Shown in pieces: positions 38,337-52,090 of a DNA stretch of 64,000 nt (position 1 is its first letter; each line of letters opens with the position of its first letter). The notes beneath the pieces are model-generated. The model was not told the origin of the DNA, made no database searches, and saw only the letters and a program-made list of their open reading frames with translations. The translations under genes were made by a program, and so were the position numbers. Location: positions 5,832,917 through 5,896,916 of the forward strand of contig NC_034411.1 in the NCBI RefSeq assembly GCF_002078875.1, given 5' to 3'. The stretch comes from Numida meleagris (lineage: Eukaryota > Chordata > Aves > Galliformes > Numididae).

Positions 38337-41300
38337 AATCTTGTGCTTACTGTATTCAAAAGGGTCTAGAAAAAAGCCTCAAAATGAAATCTTATTCAGC
38401 AGTCTTTGTATACCACATCTGCATTTATAATGTTTCTCGAGGAAATAACGTTTCAGAAACCATTGGAAACTGTTATTGGTGGCTTGAGAAAGACTTAATA
38501 TAACTTCTAAGCAGCATTGTCGTGTTCTTATAGGCAACCAATATCCTAAGAATAATATATATCCTCATTACCATATATATTATAATATTTCTACTGACTT
38601 CTGGAAAAGGGAAGAACGGATCGATGATCTCTCAACCAAATAGCCACGATCCTTTATTAGTGCCTGTTAGGTTAGAAGAATGTACAACACAGCTAAGGAC
38701 GTATATAAGTAGCTAAGCCAGGCATTTCTGAATTAGCCAGTAGAAGAAATGCTGAACTGTGTGAATCTCAGCTGACTTCACAGGGATCATCTTGAGTATT
38801 ATGGATGTTTTAATGAGATGTACGTTTTGGAAGTATTAAAGCTGTGGCTAATACCTCCACCAGCCAAACTTGCCAAGGTGAATAGGATTAGGTTTGATTA
38901 TTACTTGGATGGAGGCAAATAACTAACAGTGCAGTAGGTACAGTGCAAAGTGGGCCAGGAAGACCAAGTCAGAACATTCAACCCTGGGGCTTGGTTGCTG
39001 CAGCTTTCAAGGCTGTTTGGAGTTTGTGTAGATTCTACCTGAGCTCCTTTGGCTGAGGATTTTGAGTAATTACAATAAACTAATGAGAAGGAGTGAAATC
39101 CTTGCCTGGGGCCTTGGGGACACCATAGACTGGGTTTCATGTTGAGCAAGCTCTGGCAAAGGTTTAGCCCTCTGTGCTGTTACGCGCTTCTCCACCATCG
39201 TTTCAATTAATCCTTTCTTATTCGTACTTTGTTCTGTTCTATTTCTATGCCTCGAGCTGCCCGAGTTTCTAGCTGGCTCTGCTTACATGTGGTCCTCGTC
39301 ACTATAGTGAGTGAGTGCCTTTGACTTCAGATTTGGCTCCCATCTGTATATTTAAAAGTAAAACAATTTCTAATGCTAATCAGAGTGAGGGAAAATGAGA
39401 GAAAGAGTTTTAAAAATTCATATTGAATATTTATAAGCATCCTCGGTGCGTTTGATGAAGCTGGGATGAAAAGGTTTCTAAAAGGTTTCTAATTTCTGCT
39501 GTGAGGCACTTCGTTGTGCTTCAGCTGTAATGACAACTGAAGGAGCTGGGCCTGAGGGGCCCGTGAAGGCTCCAAACACATTTACTTGTGCCAGGTCCAG
39601 GTCGTATAATTACTGAGTGGTAATGGGATGAAAACTCACCTGTGGAGATTTATGGCCCATTTTGAAGTCAGGAGCTGTGCTTAGGCTATGTTGAGTAGGG
39701 ATGCTTTGTGTTAGTATACTTTATTTTTTTATATATTGAATGCAGATAGTTTTTCCTCAGAGCAGATAAAAGGTTTCTTCAGCACCAGTTTTGGTTGGTA
39801 TCCCTATGTACTGGTCCGTATTTTGCAGGTGAGGAGCTCCAAAGAAGGTCTTTGTCAGCTTACCTGGATAAGGAGTTTCAGTGAATCTTGCTGACAGATC
39901 CATTTATGCTGATTTCAGTGGCAATCAAGAAAGATGACCCTGGGATAATTGTTATAAAACAGCCTTTGCTTTTGTGTTTTAATCATTTTGCTCAAAATAA
40001 GTTGTTACAGACTGTTGTCTCCATTGTGAATAAGGGAGAGGAACTGTAGCAATAGGTTCAAATAATCTATTATTTACTATTTTAGAATAATATGGTATCA
40101 GGGAGGAATCACTGAAAATGACACACAAAACCCAGCAGAGTACTGCAGGGATGCTGTGTTAAAGCGTGCAGCTGGATAGGCTGCATGTGAACCCTAGGCA
40201 GAGATAAGACCCATTAAAACAGGACAGAGCTATCCAGTCTGTTCTTGTTTCCTGTGTGTGCCATAATTGGCTTGTGAGACGTACGGAAAATGGAGCCCTG
40301 AAGTGAGTCAGTGCCATTTGATGGGAAAGATAAGCTTGGGAACCAAGGTTCCTCTTTAGGTTTGCATTGCGTTTGTCAATTCTTAAATCTGGAGACAGGC
40401 TGTGAGTACTGGACCTCACTGCGTCAAGGTAAAATAGTGATCCCGCTGGTTGCTTTATTCAGTATTTTGTTAGTTTCTAACGTTAGCATTTATTGGTGCT
40501 TCAGCATACATTTGCTGCAAATGTAAACTCCTGGCTGGATTGTACTTTTTTTTCCCCACTGTTGCGTCTCTCCAAGATGGCCCAGATGCTACTGGTTTAG
40601 ATAAGGGGCACAGCTGGAGTTTAGTCTTTCTGTGATTTCTTTAAACCCCTGCACTGCTGTGCATCTGATCTTGATGTCCTTTGCTTTCAGACAAACAGAA
40701 TTACATCTGGTGCCATTGTGCGTTGTCCAAGGCAAGACTGACAGGGAAATGCAGTTGCACCTTCTCTGTCAAGTAGACAGTGTGAGATGGACATCCACTC
40801 CAAGGGAGCTGCTTGCTACCCTGACCTGGACCAGGTGCCTGTGTGGAAGAGGATGTCCTATGGCTGCTTTTCCTTCTTGGAGCAGATTTGCAGCTGGAGG
40901 CTCAGCAGTGTGCTGTGTCTTACGTTTCTCTTTTGTCCCTTTCACTAAAAAAACCCATTCACTATTGCGTAGTACAGCCCCTGAGCCCCAATTAGGAGCA
41001 GTTATTTGCTGACAGGCTGTAACAGAGAATAACAACCCAGAAGCAGTGCAAGCAGGATAGAATCCTAGCTGCCTGTTTGCAGCCCGTTTTCTTGAGGACT
41101 GCATCTAGGACAGCACCAAGTGAGTTTCCTGCTTAGGAAAGACTGCATATGAAAGGAGGGGAGTGCAGGAAGACTGTGGACCATGAGTTTAGCTTCTTTT
41201 TATTTCAGTAATAATTTCACCTGTGCTGCTCTGTTGCAGCAGTAATCTGATAGAAGGAGAGATCCTAGCCATTTTCCTTTCTACATAAGCCTCTTCCATT

Positions 41301-42369
41301 TAAAGAGTTATTTTCTCTCCTCCACTTAGTTGAACACTGAAATTTCAAAAGTAATTTCCTCGTCCTCATCCTTTTCTGGAAGAAGGTTAAGTACTTCATC
41401 AAGGCAGTTGCTAATCTGAAGAAAAGGTTGGCACGGATTGGCGGATGAGGGCTTGCTCCCCTTGCTGTGTTCAATTAGTGATTCTGTTTTTGTTTGTCTT
41501 TTTCACCAGTAATTTTGTACAAGTCATTACATTACATAATTCCTGAGTTTCTCAGAGTCTGTCTTATTTATACATCAAGGCAATGCTAGGCCCATTTTTT
41601 TATCGCTCTTAACGATCCTTCTTACTTTAATTTTCAAGTGCTTTCCAGTAATTAGTAATCTTACATAATTGCTAGTTTTTGTGTGAGGGCAGGAAGCTTT
41701 GTTTCTTTCCTACAGAAAGAGCCACAAGATTGAGTGAATTATTCACCCATGTTTCATGCATAGTCCCCTGATGAAATAGGGTTTTACTCAAATACAGTTC
41801 CAGCTTTACTGTGAAAGTATTATGGACTAAACTACTACTGGTGGATCTTCAAGGCTAGTGGTGTGCACGAGCCCTTTGGTTTTCATTTCACCTTGTTACA
41901 TGCAGTGTTTATGTGGTCATGCTGAGCTCCTAAGCAGATTAGAGCTCCCAGAGAACCTATGGCAGGAAAAGCAATCCAGCTTGTGAGTTACCAGCATCCT
42001 GGCATTTGGAGTTCTTAGTCAGTAACAGGAGTTTGTCAAACATGAAGCACTTCGTTGTTTTCTTGCTGTATTCATGGATTTCACAGCAAAATCCTCATCA
42101 ATGCATGCACCATCTTAGGCACTTGGCTGGCATCTGACTTTTCCTGCATTCCTAAATTTTAAAGATTTACTGAAGAATTTAGGCTCTTCCTGCCCATTGC
42201 TATTTTTGCTATTATTCACAACTTGTGGTGTTTGATCACGTCATATTTCAGGTATTGCCTAGCTTAGCCCCCCTTCCTGCCTATCCACACACAGCTTCGC
42301 TGAGGGAGTACAAAAACTGCAGACTGTAAAACATGTGTTTCCCAAAGATTATTGGAATATCTATTATTA

Positions 42370-42546
42370 GAGTGGTGAGGCCCTGGCACTGCTGCCCAGA
42401 GAGCTGTGGTGCCCCATCCTTGGAGGTGCCCAAGGCCGGGCTGGATGGGCCCTGGGCAGGCTGAGCTGGTGGGGGACAACCAGCCCGTGGCATGGGTTGG
42501 GGCTGGGTGTGCTTTAAGATGTCTTCCAGCATAAGCCATTCTATAG
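42370..42546 (+). mobile_element. CR1 LINE 3'-end fragment
   Basis: Begins AGTGGTGAGGCCCTGGCACT, then GCTGCCCAGAGAGCTGTGGT, CCCCATCCTTGGAGGTGCC and AAGGCCGGGCTGGATGGG, and ends in a decayed AAGCCATTCTATAG. This is the usual order of the last roughly 180 bp of bird CR1. It is in the sense orientation of PCSK2, 1.6 kb before exon 2. Confidence 0.88.
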
Positions 42547-44154
42547 TCTCTGAAAAGAGCAGAATAATCAGTTAAGTGCTTCAAGATTATCTGTGATTTT
42601 GTCCACGAATCTGATCACTTCCATGTGATGCTAACTGTTATTTCTTTCTCATGTGGTTGGACTTTAACACGTTGACTATAAAGCTTTACTGTGTGGTGTA
42701 TTTCTTCATTCTAGTTGGTAGTAATCCTACACCAAAAATGAATGAGCATGTGTTATATATCTTCGGTATCCTCCCAGATATCCCCAATATTGCTGAGAGT
42801 CTTCCTTAATGGAAGAATATCAAGATCAATATTTGACTGGAATGGATTTGAGTGTTCGATGTTGAGACAGGAAGAAAACAGCCTGATTTTACTGAGAGAG
42901 TTAGAGGGGAAATTGGACCACAACTTCTGATGGATGGTAATGGTTAGCAAAGCTAGTTGTATTTCAAGCTGTAACTGATCTGACTACTTAATTTTTTTTT
43001 TCTACTTATTTTTGAGGTGTTACATATCCTACATGAGGGAGGAGCCATTTTCTGGAAAGCCAGATCTATTGACAAACTCTGCATCATAAAATTACCTTAT
43101 CATCCGTTTGGTGAAGTTACCAGATCTAAACCTTTAAAACATGAAACGTGAATCTGCTTATAAAAAAATTACCTAAACCTGAACAGAATTGGAGCCCTAA
43201 GAGGCATAGTTATGGGGATAGATGGGAGGTGCTGGAGACTTCTGTGGCTGCTGCTGTGAGCTTCTTGTAGTCTCGTTTCTCCTTCAGATTCAGCTGTGTT
43301 GTTCTTCACGTGTGTATGAAGCTGATATAAGATATTCTGGTTATTTGCCCAGAAGAGCTCTCCAGACAGACCTGAGACTCAGCTTCAAGGGACCTCAATG
43401 ATTTTGATGAAATCTGCTTAACCTGCAGTTAGAAGGAGGTCTTTGTAATGCTTTGATTTCATTGACACAGACTGTTTGAAATAGTATAAAAGGAAGACTT
43501 TGCAGAAAGCAAGTTAAATCTCAGTCATTTTTGAAATGTGACCAAATTTTAAAATTTCAGAATTCCCTGTGAAAATTACATTCCCATGCTACTCCCTACA
43601 AATGCCAAAATAAATTTGCAGAACTGCAACAGATACTGTGATAATTGTAATGAAAATGGAAATAACATCATAGCAGGAAAACTATATCTGTGAACTGCAT
43701 ATACATGTATACAGGTATGGAGTCTCTCTTATGACAACAGGATCCTGCTGCCCTTATTCATCCCAGGATTTTGCAATTATGGCATTGCCTCAGATGCATT
43801 CTAATGACTCGGAAATAACACAGCCTTACTGTTGGAGGATGGTTTGTGGTACTTTCAAGTCATTTGCAGTTTTTGTTCTTTTACTCCATCTTTTTCAGCA
43901 AGTAGTAGATAGCCCTTCAGAATATTAGTGCTGGTAACCTTAAACTTAAGGTGAAAAGAATACCAAGTGTGTATAGAAGTTACCCATTGTACAACTGCAG
44001 CAAATAACCTTAATGCTGCTGTGCAGACCTTTCAAAAGTAATTTGGAAGTGACATTCTCAAGAGTGATTTGGGCATTGCGGTGTAACTCACAAGTCTTGC
44101 TTTGTATACTGTCACCTCACAGGTAAAAGTTTTCCATGACATCCTTATTAGTGG

Positions 44155-44184
44155 CTGATAACTGTTTTTCTCTCTTCTCCTCAG
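44155..44184 (+). promoter_or_regulatory. PCSK2: Splice acceptor of PCSK2 exon 2
   Basis: A branch-point match CTGAT (44155-44159, branch A at 44158) is followed by a nearly pure pyrimidine tract and CAG at 44182-44184. The branch-to-acceptor distance of 26 bases is in the normal range. This is a strong acceptor and fixes the start of exon 2. Confidence 0.85.
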
Positions 44185-44289
44185 CTCCCTTTTCTAGATA
44201 CTGGTTACTTCTTCTATCACAATGGCATTGCCAAGGCCAGAAGAAGAAGAAGTCTTCAACATAAGCTTCATCTGGAAAAGGATTCCAGG
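44185..44289 (+). CDS. PCSK2: PCSK2 exon 2: middle of the propeptide
   Basis: Thirty-five codons beginning LPFLDTGYFFYHNGIAKA and ending HLEKDSR. The match to the human PC2 propeptide (LPFAEGLYHFYHNGLAKA, then a basic run and SL-HHK) is clear, and both ends are phase 0, so exon 1 joins it directly through VRK/LPF. The propeptide is an intramolecular chaperone and inhibitor of the protease; it stays bound until activation in acidic compartments. A tetrabasic RRRR-S at propeptide exon residues 19-23 is the internal basic site of the prosegment; all four Arg are AGA codons. The primary activation site (RKKR in human) belongs to the next exon, which is not in this window. The donor is AGG/GTAAGA. 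Confidence 0.93.
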
Positions 44290-45058
44290 GTAAGAGTTTT
44301 TACATTATTTGCACCTGTCATAGGTTGTTGTGTTTTATTTTTTCAAGTCTACAAGCTGGCAGTAGCACATTCTTCTTTTGTTTTTGTCTGAGTTCTTACA
44401 CCAGAATAATACTGGGCTGGAGTGGGGCCAGGAACACAAAAAGTGCATATGCTGCCCAAATAAAGTAGATAAGCCCGAGGAGTGATATCATGACAGCAAA
44501 TAGATGAATTTTTAATCCTTCAGTAGGCTTTAAACTCTCTGTGCTGTAAGCAAAAAAAGAGAGGAGAATACTTTTATCCAGATAATTTTATTGCCAGGTA
44601 TTATGTGTTATTGGAACACTTAAGAAAATGAAAAAATTGAATAGGGAAAAAAAAAAAAGGGTTAAATAGCACTGTAATTATTGTGACACCACAGGAGTCA
44701 AGATCTGATAAAATTCCTAACTTAATTTTCCCACTTTTGCAGAAGTTCCAAGTGGTTCTGGACCCATGTCCAACAGGGATGTGTGTGGCCAGTCCTGGGC
44801 CTGCTGATGCTCACTGCAGCCTCAGCCTCAGGCTGAATAGTCCTGTACTCATTCCAGACTGGCAATTTGATTTGCTACCTCTAGACTTAGCGTGTCTTGT
44901 AGAAGGAAAAAAAGAAAAGGCATTAAGAACGGCTTAAATGAATCTATTTTCTCTTTCAGATATTCTTTCTTCTGCAATCTTCTGACATTTGTGGTCTCTA
45001 GACTCTTAGTGGGTTTGTGTCACATGCAATGAAATCTCCTTTTTGCTTTTATCTCCAC

Positions 45059-45390
45059 AATCTCATTAATGTTTACGAATATCTAAAGGGAGGTAGGAAG
45101 CAAATGGATGAGGCCAGGCTCTTCTTTATGGTGCGCAGCAATAGGACAAGGAGCAATGGCCTAAAACTTGAACATAAGAAGTTCCATAGGAACATGTGGA
45201 AGATCTTTACAGTAAGGCTGATGGAGCCCTGGAACAGGCTGCCCAGAGAGGTTGTGGAGTCTCCTTCTATGGAGATACTCAAGGCTCGTCTGGTGGCCTA
45301 CCTGTGCAACCTATTGTAGGGAACTGCTTTAGCAGGGGGTTGGACTCAGTGATCACTTGAAGTCCCTTCCAACCCCTGCAATTCTGTGAC
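45059..45390 (+). mobile_element. CR1 LINE 3' fragment, about 330 bp
   Basis: Contains the ordered CR1 landmarks AATATCTAAAGGGAGG, GATGAGGCCAGGCTCTTCTT, AATAGGACAAGGAGCAATGG, CTGGAACAGGCTGCCCAGAG, GTTGTGGAGTCTCCTTCT, GGGGGTTGGACTCAGTGATC and CCCTTCCAACCCCTGCAATT, ending in CTGTGA. It covers the very end of ORF2 and the 3' untranslated region, in the sense orientation of PCSK2, 0.77 kb after exon 2. Confidence 0.93.
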
Positions 45391-48300
45391 TGTTGACTCT
45401 GGTGCTGTGTACCAAAGGCTTAGCTGTCCTTGGTTTCAGTGAATAAAGCTGTGTATTAAAATAATTAGGACTATCTCCTGTGTGAGGAAAAGGATGATCC
45501 TGGGTGTGCCCCAACCTTGTGGGTTGCGCTAAGGGATGGAAGTGAAATGGAAGCACTGTTTCGTTTCCGCAAGTGACAGGACGCATTGTCATCTAGACCT
45601 CCTACCTACTCTGCCCTGTTAGGTAGTCTTTGAGCTCTAATGATATGATATAGGTCAGCTGGTTTCTGTAATAGAGTTCGAGAGCCCTTAAAATCATTAC
45701 TTTTATTTTCCTTCTTTCTTTTGTATGTGGAATTTGGGGAAATCATTAAAATTCCTGTCACTTTTGTGTGTAAGTGGAAACATCAGTTGTGTTGACAGTT
45801 CTTAATTTCAAACTCCAAAAATAATTTCTGAGTTTAACGGCAGCTTTCTGGACCATTTATACTCAATTTTATTTAGCAACAGATGTCAGTACTGTCATGG
45901 TTAATATGTTAACGCATGAAACCAAAAATAAAATGTTCCTGTTGCTGGGCTAGCGAGGAAGGAAACTGACTGCTTCCATCACACGGCCTTCCACATCTCT
46001 TGGGAACCACTATGGCAAATGTCACAGTTGCTTAGCCCTACCCAAATTGTGTGAGATAGTGGGCTGCAGTTGTTCTGTATACTTTTCACTTTTAAAGAGA
46101 TTACGATTCCTCACTAATCTTAATTATTAGTTGAAAAACAGCACAGATGTTCACTCAATTAATTAATGTTCTTTAATCAAGGAAGTCCCTTGAGGAACCA
46201 CGTCGGTTTTTCAAGAGTCTGGAGAGATAGATGGCAGAGCACTATGCAAACAGGTTACTGCATCATCTTCATGCTTGACTTGTCTTTTAAAGTGCTTCAA
46301 AAAGCTTTTATGCATAAAATTTGCTGTACGTTTTTACCAAAGTAATTTGGAGATATGCTAAACATATAGAGTCGTCCCATGATAAAAATCATTGCTGTCC
46401 AGAGGGCAGGAGTGGAATGTTATTAAGATAACTTCCTAGAAGAGATCCAATATTTATTCTGAGGAGCAGACTCAAATATGATTAATTTGACATTATTTTA
46501 CAGAACAGTATCTCTGAGGCCTGAAGCAGTACTGGCAGCAGGTGAAGGCATGCATAATAGTGTCATGTGTTGCGCTATTGAACTGTTTAAGGGAAAAATG
46601 CGGGTTCATGAAAGCACTGTGGCTTTGGTTGCCAGCAGAGTCCTCTCAGGATGGCGAATGCCAGAGAGAGGTGAACTATTTCAAATGGTGGCTGTTTTGT
46701 TCTTGAAATTACAGTCTCTGACATACAAAGAACCTTCTAGGAGAGGTTTGTTCAGAAACCCCTCTTTTGTAATCGGTTGCAAATTTCCATACTTTCCAGG
46801 TGCACCTGTACTGTTATTTTTCCATATGTACTTTTGATGCCAAAGGCCTCCCACAACAAAAAAGGCCTCTTTAATCTTTTCCGTGTTAAAACCGAGCTTT
46901 TAATGACACAAGGCATAGCAGAAAGACATCCGGTACTCACTGTGGGAAACTGCATTTTCATCTGCCTTTATTTATTAATGGATTCAGCTGAAATTTGTCA
47001 GACCAAAAGATTAGCCAGCTTGGTTTGCTTTGGGGAAATTTCACTTAAGAACTTGCTGTTCTTTGCCCTTAAGGCTTTAAGGAGTGGGATGGTCCTTGCA
47101 ATGATCTGTGGGCATAGGCAACTGGGAAGCAGAAACAGAAGGGTGATAGCTGGGTTATTAATATATATTTTGAGAAGAGACCACAAAAGTAAAGAAAAAA
47201 TACACAGTCCTTACATTACCTTTTAGAGTCTTACTTTTGTATTTTTGCTGTTGCTGGGTATTTTCTGTTGGTAAATAATCTTCCACTGAAGGAGCAAGAG
47301 TTGAAACACAGTTTGTTCTAAGATTATTTTGCTTTCTTTCAAGTTTTAGATAAAACCATTTTCCTCCCACACAGTCTCTTCTGTCAGACAGCTGCCAAGA
47401 TTAATTCCAGTCCAGAAAGAGGATTTAATATACTGAGCAGAACCATTTACTAATATCTATATGCGAGTGCATCTCTGTTGGTGTTAGGGGAATAAATACA
47501 TGTGTGTGGAGGGGGGAGAGGTGAAAAGAAAATCTTCCACTGAAAGTGAGTGAGTTTGGCACTTAGGTGATGAGTTTTTTGGTAATAAACATCCCAGTGA
47601 TGGCAATTATGAAGTTTTCTGAAAGGAATTAGAATGGGGAACTCTGCTGATGCGTGTGGTGGTACACCAGCCTGGGGAGGGCAGGTACACAGCTGCAAGG
47701 TGTCATCCCTAGATGCCCAGGGTTACCAGTACTCCCATACCACTCCTGTCATGAGACAAGGGAAGAAAAGGAGGCTATAAATGCTGAGGATCTAAGCTTT
47801 TAACAAAACAAATCACCATCTTCCATATTCTTCCTCACCTCAGATACCTCTCATGCCCCCTTAATGTGACTGGCTTATGACTGGACCCTTGCCTCAGGTG
47901 CAATAACAGAAACCCTGGGTGCTGCCCTGGGCTTTGCCTTCACCGACCTCATCAACCTTTGTCAGTTCCCTCATCGTGTTGCCATCTTTTGACTTACTTT
48001 CCGCTCTTCTTCTCTCTGGTTTTCAATGTGCAGGGACACGTGCACTGAGCCCCTAGCTCCCTCGCTGCCCCACTGCTTGCTGTATGAAGGCAGCCTGTGC
48101 TGCCAGGCAGGGGTTTCCCAAGGACTACCAGAGCCTGCCTATAAAACTGTGGTCACCTTGGAATGGGGGAAAGAGGGCTGGCAGCTTGTGGAGAGCCTCT
48201 GCTGCTTAGCAGGCAGCAGCCCTCAGCAGTGACTGTGTAGTGTAAGCCAATTTTTCTGTACCCTTTCTGGCAGCATTAATAATAGGCTTGAGATTAGTTA

Positions 48301-48396
48301 AAGTGGGAGCTTTTTTATCCTGCTCCCTTTGCTGGCAGATCTTCTCCTTCATAGAAGTAAAAATGTTCCCAGTGAGATTGGGGGATGAGTTGGTTT

Positions 48397-48671
48397 GATA
48401 GTGATAGGACAAGGGGGAATGGTTTTAAACTAAGACGGGAGAGATTTAGGTTAGATGTCAAGAGGAACTGTTTCACTCAGACCATGGTGATGCACTGGAA
48501 CAGGTTGCCCAGGGAGGTAGTGGATGCCCCATCCCTGGAGCATTCAAGGCCAGGCTGGATGTGGCTCTGGGCAGCCTGGTCTAGTGGTTGGCGACCCTGC
48601 ACTCAGCAGGGGGGTTGAAACTTGATGATCATTATGGTCCTTTTCAACTCAGGCCATTCTATGATTCTATG
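48397..48671 (+). mobile_element. CR1 LINE 3' fragment, about 275 bp
   Basis: Shows GATAGGACAAGGGGGAATGG, TTTTAAACTAAGACGGGAGA, GCACTGGAACAGGTTGCCCA, CCCCATCCCTGGAGCATTC and GGCCATTCTATGATTCTATG in order. The intact 8-mer tail marks the true 3' end. Sense orientation in PCSK2 intron 2. This subfamily type (ending CAACTCAGGCCATTCTATG) differs from the copy at 45059 and resembles the one at 54466. Confidence 0.93.
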
Positions 48672-51600
48672 AGATCAGGAGAAGCCATTTTTCCCCAGTT
48701 CTCCAGCTAACATAGAGCAAGTTGACCTGGGGCTGCAGGGGACAGGATTCATTGGTCTGTAGCTTTCCTTGTGGTTTTGGTCAGATCTCTGTAATTGCTG
48801 ATGAAGGTTTAACCTGTTTCTCCAGCTTTCTGTACTGGTGACAGGCAGTTCTGTCCCTGAAACATAGCAATAGGCACATTTTTGTAATTTCTGTGAAAAT
48901 GGCAAAATTCAGCATCTTAAGTCTTGCTCCATGCCCCACATCTTGATTTCATGACTTCCTGTCCAGTGATGGTTATTTTCTTTCCCTGCTAAGCTTCTGA
49001 TCAAAGCTCGGTTGGTTTCCTGAGGTGCTTTGTCTTTCTGAGAAGAAAGCTGGCTCGCTCCCAGAAGGAAAGGGACAACCATATCAAAATCCATCCCATA
49101 GAAAGGGTCAGCACTTATCCTGTGCGCTGCTGTGCTCCTGCTGCTGACTCGTTTTGCACTCACAAGGATTGATTTCCTTGCAGTTCACCACAGCGGTGAC
49201 ACCCGATCTGTCCAAAACTTTCAGCTTCTCCACAGAGAAGCATTATATAAAGTGAACGTAATCCCAAGACTCACTGCCCCATCTCAAAGCTGTGGGGGAA
49301 GTATCAGGTCTCCCAGCCGTATGGAGAGGTATGGATGAGTGTGTGAGGATAGATGGGAGAAAATGGCAGGATAAAAAGCTATTTACATTTTCAACTCTTT
49401 TATGTAAATTTGTGCTGCTGCTTGTAGAGATGACAGAATTCCCAGTGAAGGCTCATTGGAGTTTTGCCCTGATACACGATACACCTAGGCTGGTAGGATT
49501 ATGCCCGAGAAAAGTTTGGAGTAGCCGTCAATTTTATGAGACTATTGGGCAGTATTACACAAACACTGGTGTTATCCTTTTGGAAGGAAATGGAACATTA
49601 AGTAATAAAAGCTCTGTTTAAGTACCTGTAATAAATATTGAACAGCCAAGGGAAACTCATTAGAGGAAATGTCTTCTTTCCAATGCTGAAACAAAACCAG
49701 CCATCCTCAAACCTACACACTGTTTGTTAAAACTACATTGCTGGTTTGATCACCGAACAAGAACTGGGGACATTCCTGTCACAAATCATCCTGAAAAAAA
49801 AAGTAAGTATATTGTGCAGAAAACAGTATCTTCCAGGAATGGGTTACTGTCTTACTTTTTTGTGCAGTAAGTTGTCTTGCACTTTATCTAGTGTTTGTGA
49901 GGAAGGGTTTCTGCGGATCCCTGTGATTGCTTTTTGAGGACTGTCTCTGAGGGACTCCTATTGCTAGCTGTCCCTGGCCTTTGTAAACTCTGTATGTGCC
50001 CAGTGAGAGGTTGGTGAAAATGGACAGCTCACAGAAAGCCCTGCCCAGCTCTAGTTGGCATAGCTGACCAACAGTGCCTCCAGCTTTAAAGCATGTAGCT
50101 GCTCTTTAATTGAGATACCACAGCTATTGCATAGGAGTCAGTTTCTATAATAAGAATAAAAAGAACTCTGATATAAAAATAATGAGGCCTAGAGTCACTC
50201 AAGTACTTAATCTGTCACTTAGGTTGGAGGAAGTATGCTGAGCAGGTGCTGAAGGATTTCCTAGTTTCCAGGCTTGATTTCATGATGTTACGTGCCATGC
50301 TGCTGGCTTGTTTATTTAGACTGCGTATTGTATCTGCAGTGTGCAGTACATTTCCAAAGTAAAATATCATAGCACTATGGAGCGTAAAAAATCAAGTATT
50401 TTGAACAATTTGCTAGTGGAGCGAATACTGTTATATCCAGCAGAATGTAAAACCTAGGCTGAATTGATCTATTACTTTGTGACTAGAAATACAACTCGGG
50501 GGAAGCAAAAAGCGATCCAGCAACATCAGCATTTAAGAATACTGGAAATCTTGTATAGCTATATTGTCTATAAAAGGACCATTAGCTCCACATAATAAAA
50601 TAACAGGCTATCAAACTGACATTGAAGTCAAATGTGTGCAGTTTTTATGGAAATACTACGTAACTAAAATTACAGGGTAAGCTAGAACATTAGAAAACAT
50701 ATAAATGGATGTGCTGCAAGGTAATTGACTGTGAAAATGATGCACTATGCAGATTCACGTGGAATTTTCTGAAAATAAAAGCAGCAATGCGGTGCCATCC
50801 TGGGGCTGTGAGGTCCAGGTGTTCTGCGGTTTGAGGGAAGGTTGGGCAGTGACCCCAGGGGGCTGGGACCCTGGAAGGGGCTTGTTGGCCTTGTATTGCT
50901 TCCAGTCCCGTGCCATTTTCATGGCTCAAGGTGATGCTTGGGATAAGGTGGAGATGGGCAGTAAAATAGAGTTTATTCCTCAAAAATATTTGTAGCCCTG
51001 TGGAAGTTCAGTACTTCTGCGAGTAACTGTTGAGGCAGCTGACCTCATTCAGCCTCCACTCTGCTGCCTGTAAATTGCTGAATTGGCATTAGTTACATCT
51101 CTGCTTTATTGTTGAGTTCTGTTCTCTTGACAGCAGCCTCGTGCTCCAGTCTCCCTCTGCTTTTTCTGTCTACCTCTTGTTTCCTGTCTTGAGAATAGGG
51201 TCTGTGTTGCAGAGCAGGCATTGCCTCTGTTATTTGCCTGTGCAGTTTACAGCATTGGCTCTTTGATGTGCTCCGTTTAATGTTATCATGGAAGCAGTGG
51301 CAATGGTGAGAATATATGCCCTGTTCTGGTGGGATGAAGGCAGAATCTTTAGGGGTGCAAAAGCATGTGCTTTCCCTTCCCAAGTCACCGATGTTTGAGT
51401 TATGGCAGGACCCAGCCTGCCACATCCAAACCCATCTTCAGGGTTAGCTTTGCCTTAAGTTTAGAAAGCTGCCGTCTTGTTCAGTTACAGATTCTTGTTT
51501 TAAGGATGAATTCATTCTGTGCTAAAAGAACACCCCCATAAAACAGTGCAAGGCATTTCTGTATCTATTTTCTTCAGGCAAATCCCTAAATTGAAAAGTA

Positions 51601-52041
51601 AATTGGGTGCACAGGTGACTGGAAAGTAGTATTTGAGTTAAACCCTTTTAAAAGATTGGAAATACAGCAGTTGGCATATACATTGGGAAGACTACAGTGT
51701 ATTATTGTAATTATTGTACCGTTGATAGTATAGGATGCCCATGTATTTCAGACTACACCACAGTAGAGATAGGATGGAAAAAAATGGATTTCTAACAGTT
51801 CATTTTGATTCTTTCTTGACTTCAGAAAATCAGCTGTTAAAGCACTTGTTTTTTTTTAATGTGTACAGTTGGTGTGCAGAACCATTTACTTTACAAGACA
51901 CTGGCAATAAATACACAGCAGTGCAGCTAAGGATGTACTGTTAAATCAAAAGCAGCATGAGAACGGAACATTTTTTGCCTTGGTGTGGTTTTCTAGGCTG
52001 TATGAGTATACCAGGACTTGCATCACAGGGCTGTGACATTT

Positions 52042-52090
52042 AAAAAAACAACAAAAACAGAAGCAAACAAACAAAAAAACCCACAAACCA
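52042..52090. repeat. A/CA-rich low-complexity tract
   Basis: A tract of A-runs broken by single C or G (AAAAAAACAACAAAAACAG, AAACAAACAAAAAAACCC). No retroposed body is recognisable upstream. Confidence 0.8.

Larger units (their letters stand above)
26130..44184 (+). other. PCSK2: PCSK2 intron 1 (18,055 bp)
   Basis: The intron starts GTAAGG and ends TTCTCCTCAG. Its first 280 bases belong to the CpG island. It holds two CR1 fragments (30136-30276 minus, 42370-42546 plus), a T21 run at 29523-29543 and small tandem duplications: 32989-33017 (two units of CCRTTAAAATTAAT), 38297-38336 (three units near TCTGCATTTACCT) and 39469-39490 (two units of AAAAGGTTTCT). The AT-richest part is around 36480-36690 and 38540-38600. 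Apart from a possible cryptic exon at 31502-31568, I saw nothing resembling a coding exon. Confidence 0.9.

Noticed and set aside
46777..47226. A 149-codon plus-strand frame in intron 2
   Set aside because: No recognisable domain, no splice signals of a plausible gene, no promoter, and length within chance expectation for 64 kb read in six frames.
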